Positions 58,477 to 64,000 of a stretch of DNA of 64,000 nucleotides are shown here, piece after piece; positions within the stretch are counted from its first letter, which is position 1, and each line of letters begins with the position of its first letter. Under the pieces are notes generated by a model, which did no database searches, was not told the origin of the DNA, and saw only the letters and a program-made list of their open reading frames with translations. Where the stretch lies: positions 37,557,229-37,621,228 of the forward strand of contig CM049314.1 of assembly GCA_026874595.1 (NCBI GenBank), given 5' to 3'. The position numbers were made by a program, and so were the translations under genes. Origin of the DNA: Sipunculus nudus (Eukaryota > Annelida > Sipuncula > Golfingiida > Sipunculidae).

Positions 58477-59541
58477 CCTGTGTTATAAGACCACCCGTCG
58501 TATCTATATTGTGTGTATTTGACCACTATCTTGATAAACTGAAAGAGGTAACTATTAAAAAACACAGACTGGGGCTCTATTATTCCGCTAATCTGGCCCA
58601 TAGTGCAAACAAATTGAATTTTCTTATCTTAAATGGGTCCTTTCAGATGAGGAAACCAATTATTTTATCATGAGCGGCCGTTTAAATTCCGGAATTCGTC
58701 TCCTTTGTAGCATAAGCGACCCACTAACCCAGACGAGGAAGGATGCCATAAGTTACTGGATCGATTCGCAGAATAAGGAGGAAATTTCGTCGATACGGCA
58801 TCAATATATAACAACGGGCAGTCTGAAGAAATTGTTGGCTCATGGGCCGAAAAGTAACGTATTTTAAGCTACCATTATCTTCTTAGCATGCATTCTCCCT
58901 GAGAAAAGAGATTTTCTTTTAACATGATGATAGCATTATGGGGCGAATAAACTAAAGGGTTTCATTTTCCCGATAATATCGCGAATTGGAACACATGAAC
59001 ATACCGCAAATCGTAGTATAAATCTATAAAACTTGTATCATAAATTGATTTATTCGCAATAAAGATCTTAATTATATACTTATTGTATATATATATATTG
59101 GTAAATAAAAAAAATAAATGATGATTTAGATGTTAAAATAATCTCAAATGAAAAAATGTGTGACATTAACATATTAAGAATACGGTATTCGAGTAATCGG
59201 CAATCGACTACTCTTGGAGTCTCGCCTATATTGAAACAATCGATGTTTATACTCAGCATGCATTTAGTGATACGGTTAAAATCTAGTAACTGGGTTAAAA
59301 CGGAATGAGTCTTCGGTCCTCGTGCCTATTGCCATATTGTTTGAGCTTATGTCGATATTGTATTGTACCATTATTAACTAATAGATATGGCAGGGACAAG
59401 CTTGTTATCGCTAGTAAATGCAATTGGAGAACAGACGACTCCGCATATCCAAACAACATCGATCTGAGCCGCAAAAACATTATGCAGTCCGTCGACGAGA
59501 GTCTGAGAAGACTGCGAACTGACTACATTGACTTGTACCAG
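58113..59541 (+). pseudogene. Aldo-keto reductase paralogue, exons 1-3, with in-frame stop
   Basis: Exon 1 (58113 or 58140 to about 58250) has LGRSGLEVSNMCFGGTTFG. Exon 2 (58711-58853, 143 bp) has HKRPTNPDEE, NFVDTASIYNNGQSEEIVG. Exon 3 (59385-59541, 157 bp) has LVIASKCNW and ESLRRLRTDYIDLYQ. Lengths of exons 2 and 3 and the splice phases are identical to the intact AKR gene. A TAA at 58774-58776 interrupts exon 2 between FAE and GGN. No exon 4 with the catalytic His was found before 64000. It lies divergently from the intact gene, about 10 kb away, so the pair probably arose by an inverted duplication. Confidence 0.75.
58406..58474. repeat. (AT)n microsatellite in AKR pseudogene intron 1
   Basis: Pure AT run. 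Confidence 0.9.
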
Positions 59542-61288
59542 GTAAAGTAATATACGTAACGGTACGTCAGAGACGCAGAAAACAGTGGTAGTTTAAACCA
59601 GTTATAGTAAACGCGCAGAAGGTTCACATGAAATGTGTTACCATGCAGGCTTAGTTGTGTTGAATCTATATTACCGGTATAATAAATGAGATCGACTGTG
59701 TCTGATTTATACCAAGCCATACATTACTGTTTTTGTCAATGTCTCTAGATGCACTTTTGACCTAATGACAAGAAAGTTTTTGCCCACATGTTAGGTGCCA
59801 TTAATTGCTATTGATATCTGTGCTGAAAGCGAATGGGTGTAAATAAATTCCTCCGGCTTTTTTCTAACATATATCGTGCCATTTATAAGGCTAGCGGTAT
59901 ACCCTAATTCCGACATGCGACTTATGACATCCGTGATTTAGTCTCTAGGCAAAATGGCAGTTGATATGTCCGGCTTTGATTTTTTAAGACAAGGTTTAAT
60001 AAATACACGAAAATACGATAGAAAAGTACTTCGAGAGAAATCTAAAGGTGGGATTCTATCCGCGGAAAAAAAATTGTTGGCCATTATACAAGAACCGTCC
60101 AAGTAGAAACCGGGGAATGCTCTGGGATTGACCGCGCCTTGATCCACTAATTATAGTAGGAAAACAAGACCTACCATTTGTTTACTTAAAGCGACAACCA
60201 TCATGCGGGGTAAAGGCTTCCAATATAATTCAGGATATACATTAATCTTGCATGCCTGTTTGTGGATAATTTCTGCATGTTCTATACGAAATATGTAGCT
60301 GATAGCCACATCCAGTCCTGCTTAGCGCATTAAATGACTGCGAAGGGGTTTACATTTTGTTTTGTCCATTCACGTCTTTTTTTTCTCTTCTCAGCCTAGC
60401 GTGTACACCACTGGCTGTGTACATCGGTAATTATATGGAATATGAGCGGTGAGCGGCTTGCGCAGGAAAATGTACGACATGGTTAATGTCACGATCCATA
60501 AGTGTCTTATCGGTCCAGCTAGAATTACTATACTCATTTTGTAAGCATAAATGTCTCTACATGCAAAATGACAGATAACAATTAGCATTTTGCTAAAAAA
60601 TTAAGACACCAATATATTAAAGTATCAAGTCTTTTGAGTAATGTATTTAAGGTCTAATCATCGTCAAAAATCATGAAAATTACATTTTTCTGAAAAACAT
60701 CTGGTTTTATAGATGATTGCTATATCTATCGTTTCACAAAAACACGTTCCTGGGGTTATATTGTATCAGTTAGAAAAATAAGTAGTTTATTTCAGATGTC
60801 AACCCCACGTGGGGTGCAAACAGGACCAACTGTCAGATCGGCGAGAGTTAGCAGCGTGTCAGTTGCTTATTGGTTAACCATGCGGTCGTGGCGTTAGGCA
60901 AATGGTTGATTGACAGGCGTGGGGAAGCCGCGGTCAGTCAGCCGGGAAAGAGCTAATCTTTATTACCGGCACTTACTAATTGGCACTATTTAATACAAAC
61001 ACGTCCCCCTATACGCCTAACCCAGCAGTAAAATGTACATCGTACTCCTCCAGTCTCCGAATAATGTCTTTGTCACTGCCGTAAAATATGTTAGTGTCAC
61101 CCAATAATGGTCCTGGCACCAAGAATATACCCAGAAATATGAATTTACCGATTGTTATTTCTGTAATTGTTATTTCCATGCTATACAATATAACATTTTC
61201 TCCCAGGGTCCATCATTACATCGCCAAAACAATTACCGAATTCATCGTTCCTTCTTATATAATATACACTATCATTAAACTGAACGTC
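59542..61288. other. Noncoding DNA
   Basis: A dispersed repeat (GCGGTATACCCTAATTCCGAC near 59892) matches 13757. No further AKR exon was seen. Confidence 0.4.
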
Positions 61289-61768
61289 ATGGGTCGAAGA
61301 AAAAAGACTAGAATGAGCGAAGATAAAATTCGCTATTTTTACGACAGACAGTCACATACAGCTGATCACAAGGTTCCTGTGTCCGTAACGAAACTACACA
61401 GAGATGACGATTCTGAGTCGTCAAGTGACGAAAACATGGAATCAGTACAACCTGGAGTTCCAGAATCAGTCAGCTACCGTTTGTGGCAGTGCGGCCAACT
61501 TGCTATGTTGTTGGCTACCGCAGCAGTGTGTGCCATATGCCGTGAAGGAAATTTATCGTTAGTGGAGGATGTTGATAAACGTCGAGGGTGGTGCAGCAAT
61601 ATGGGACTGCGTTGCACGAATGAATTATGCGAAAGGAACGCGGCACCAAGTTACACGACCACGTCGCCTGCTAACAAATTTTGCGAAGTGAACCGCGCCG
61701 GAGTCTTAGCTATGAGAGCGATCGGTATAGTGTGGGGGCATATGTCACCGAGTAATTTTTCCCTGTAA
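61289..61768 (+). pseudogene. Truncated Mutator-like transposase N-terminal ORF
   Basis: From ATG 61289 the frame gives 159 residues starting MGRRKKTRMSEDK, with an acidic Ser-rich stretch, then Cys pairs (CAICREGN, GWCSNMGLRCTNELC) and NRAGVLAMRAIG. This order matches the N-terminal zinc-binding part and the VNRRAVLAMRxIG box of Mutator-like transposase proteins common in invertebrates. The frame can be extended upstream to 61088, but that part is hydrophobic and unlike the family. The ORF ends at a stop just after the box, before any catalytic region, so it is a fragment. Confidence 0.5.
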
Positions 61769-62029
61769 AAAGTGGACACCCTACATTTTGTGATCCTTAG
61801 ACCTTAAACTTTACAAAAAAATATGGTGCCAATTTTTCTATAGTGGTTTTGTAATTTTTCAGGTCAAATTTGATTTTAGAGCAAAAATTGAGGACCATTA
61901 TATATTAATATTTCATACAGAGAGATATTTAGCAACAAAACACCTCAAAATGGTTAGTAAGATATATTACATCACAATAACTTAGACTAGACACTCAAAT
62001 ACTGCGTTAAGACGTTTATTACAATATTA
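61769..62029. other. Noncoding DNA
   Basis: Nothing recognised. Confidence 0.3.
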
Positions 62030-62170
62030 GAGAGCACCCGTAGAGCGCAAACCTCCACCAACACATGGATCCGCATCAAGATCCATCAGACTAATCATGA
62101 AAATTAATCAGCTGTTGTTTGTCCACCAGTATATTGTTCTACAAAATTTCATTGATGAATTCATTAAAAA
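62030..62170. repeat. Dispersed repeat with CCTCCACCAA end
   Basis: GAGCGCAAACCTCCACCAA and GATCCGCATCAAGATCC, with CTACAAAATTTCATTGATG, resemble the 5' side of the repeat family at 53560-53797. Confidence 0.4.
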
Positions 62171-62709
62171 ATTCATAAAGAGAAAACAAGGTATCCTTGG
62201 GTAGTTTGTGCAATGTACATATGGCGGACCACTTGCTGATTTCAGGCAACCTGTATCGTATACAGTATGGCTCCACTTTCCTTGGTTTTAACAAGTGACT
62301 AAATTTATACATAACATATGAAAATGGCCCTGTTATTCTTCCATTTGATATGATTTTGTTATTGCGTTATCCTATTGTTCGATTATTACATCACCAACAT
62401 CACTATCCGCTCGCTGAGAGTGAAGGTATAGAAGCCCGTCTCTTACGGCTAGTTCATCCAAAGTATATTTAAGGGTTCCTAAGGAATTCTAGGGAGTATT
62501 TTTATGTTTTGGTCATAATCCAAAATATAATTAATAAAATTTTAAGGAGGATGACTAAATTTTTTACATATTTTGTGAAGAATAAACAACAGAAAAAGGA
62601 CAACTTTGACTGGATTTAGTGCCAGATCCTTACTAACCCAACCCAAAGTTTTAGGAAATTTTACCTAGTCCACCATTCACAGTGAAATGGAGTACATTTT
62701 AAGAAGCAA

Positions 62710-62747
<38 letters not shown>

Positions 62748-64000
62748 ATTGTACATATAACTTCAGCTCTGTGCGGGCAATAGCATATCATTTGGGAGCA
62801 ATTATACCTTCTGTGGAGTAGCTATTTTCATCAGTTATTTACATACATCTATTTACAGACATTTATAGTAGAATGAGACATGTAAAGGACAGATAATCAA
62901 CATTGAATGAAATGCATGTTTTGCTGCAGAATTCATTAAGGAGAGTGTTTTGAAAAACAAAACAAAGGGACCTTAAAAATTTAGAATTTTAGAAAAGTCC
63001 TGTCGAAGGAAACAAACTTGAAGTGAATATCAAATCATAACAAAAAAGTGTCATCATTAGTCATAATATTACAGAACGTGTTTAAGAAAGTAAATATCAA
63101 ATCATAACAAAAAAAGTGTCATCATAATGTTATCGAACGTGTTTATACAGTTGTTCTTCTATCCCATCTTTAACCCCCCCCCCCCCCCGGATGGTCTATT
63201 TTTTAATCTTATTTGTTTGGTGGGCCAATTTCTTTTATACATTTATGGGAATATTAAACAGAGGCATTCAGGTTATACCAGTACAATAACAAAAACGGAC
63301 AAATCTTAACAGAAACTATGGTAAAACCAATGGTAAAGTTTAATATAACAATGGTAAAGTTAAATGCTGGTTATTGTTGAATTCTTGTCGCTTTATCCTC
63401 ATTATCCTTAAGTAACTTGTGATGGCACAGTGGCTTCATAGGCTGTTCCATTCGTCGGAGCAAGATCACTGGTACAACATTCATTTTTTTATGAAAATAG
63501 TAATCTGTAGACAATGAGTAGTACCCAGCTTGTACTATCTATATATATGCAAATTATGAAATAAAGAATAAAGAAAAGTCTATTCTTATATTTTATAAAA
63601 TCTGACTAGTTATGTCATTAAATGCAGGGTATGTCGGATGCAACAGCGGAGTGTACATCTTTGATTTGAGCCCATGTTTTTTTTAGCATTTTATACCTGC
63701 TTAACTAATGCTCGTTTTCCCTTAAATCGCGACCAAGAACAGTTTTCATTTATTGCACAAGCTAACAAAATGACACGTGCCTTATACAATACATAAATGC
63801 CTTGAATGTAATTGAGGGTTTTTGTATTTCTTTTTGGTTAATGTAATTTTAATAAAGGCCATAAAAACAATAACAAAATTGTTTGGCTTATAATATGGGG
63901 ACCGGTATAGAGGAAGTCAACATTAAGGTTGTTTTAACAGCACATACAAATTCCCTTTTAAGTACATTGAACTTTTCTGAAACGGCACATGTTCAAGAAA
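62171..64000. other. Intergenic DNA to window end
   Basis: It has an (AAT)n run at 62709-62744, a short direct repeat (ATATCAAATCATAACAAAAAAGTGTCATCAT twice, near 63028 and 63093; the shared word is about 30 bp) and a C-run near 63174. No gene is supported. Confidence 0.45.

Noticed and set aside
61088-61288. Membrane-protein N-terminus
   Set aside because: The hydrophobic codons precede a better family-like start at 61289 and are probably untranslated.

Overview
The window is animal (metazoan) genomic DNA, most likely from a marine lophotrochozoan and probably a mollusc. The evidence is its spliced genes with GT-AG introns, long (AT)n microsatellites, tRNA-derived SINEs, foldback elements and MITEs, a Polinton-type polymerase relic, and minisatellites and dispersed repeats of the kind seen in marine invertebrates. 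There is no operon structure, and most of the short open frames are repeat artefacts. The assignment to mollusc is inference.

Layout. 1-10.3 kb holds two closely related intronless FoxJ1-like forkhead genes arranged head to head. A minus-strand copy is cut off by the window edge (1-830) and a complete plus-strand copy lies at 8582-10135. Their upstream regions are also duplicated in inverted orientation, and a third promoter-like fragment lies at about 7.6-7.8 kb. 14.8-22.3 kb holds a segmental-duplication copy of the 3' end of an aldo-keto reductase (AKR) gene, followed by a 4.2-kb satellite. The source AKR gene lies on the minus strand at 37959-48008, with seven exons and a full open reading frame of 368 codons. 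A paralogous AKR pseudogene starts on the plus strand at 58113.

The satellite is the most unusual feature. Its 61-bp unit is the last 51 nt of AKR exon 4 (17 in-frame codons) plus the first 10 nt of the following intron, so every unit carries a copy of the 5' splice site. About 70 units lie at 18.06-22.31 kb and a shorter array still abuts the real exon 4 at 41.2 kb.

23.3-36.96 kb is a mosaic of mobile DNA. A zinc-finger gene (start 25852) is split by a 6.57-kb Mutator-like (MULE) transposon at 25968-32540. This transposon has a perfect 10-bp target-site duplication, long terminal inverted repeats built from a 16-bp minisatellite, and a decayed multi-exon gene that encoded PHD-like, FLYWCH and MULE-transposase segments. 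Downstream lies a frameshifted type-B (Polinton/Maverick-type) DNA polymerase relic that ends abruptly at the edge of the AKR duplication.

43.7-64 kb is mainly repeats: a tandem array of nuclear-receptor DR1-like sites, several MITEs, a foldback element, the AKR pseudogene and a truncated Mutator-like ORF. The probably functional genes are the FoxJ1-like pair and the seven-exon AKR gene. Everything else reads as mobile or decaying DNA.
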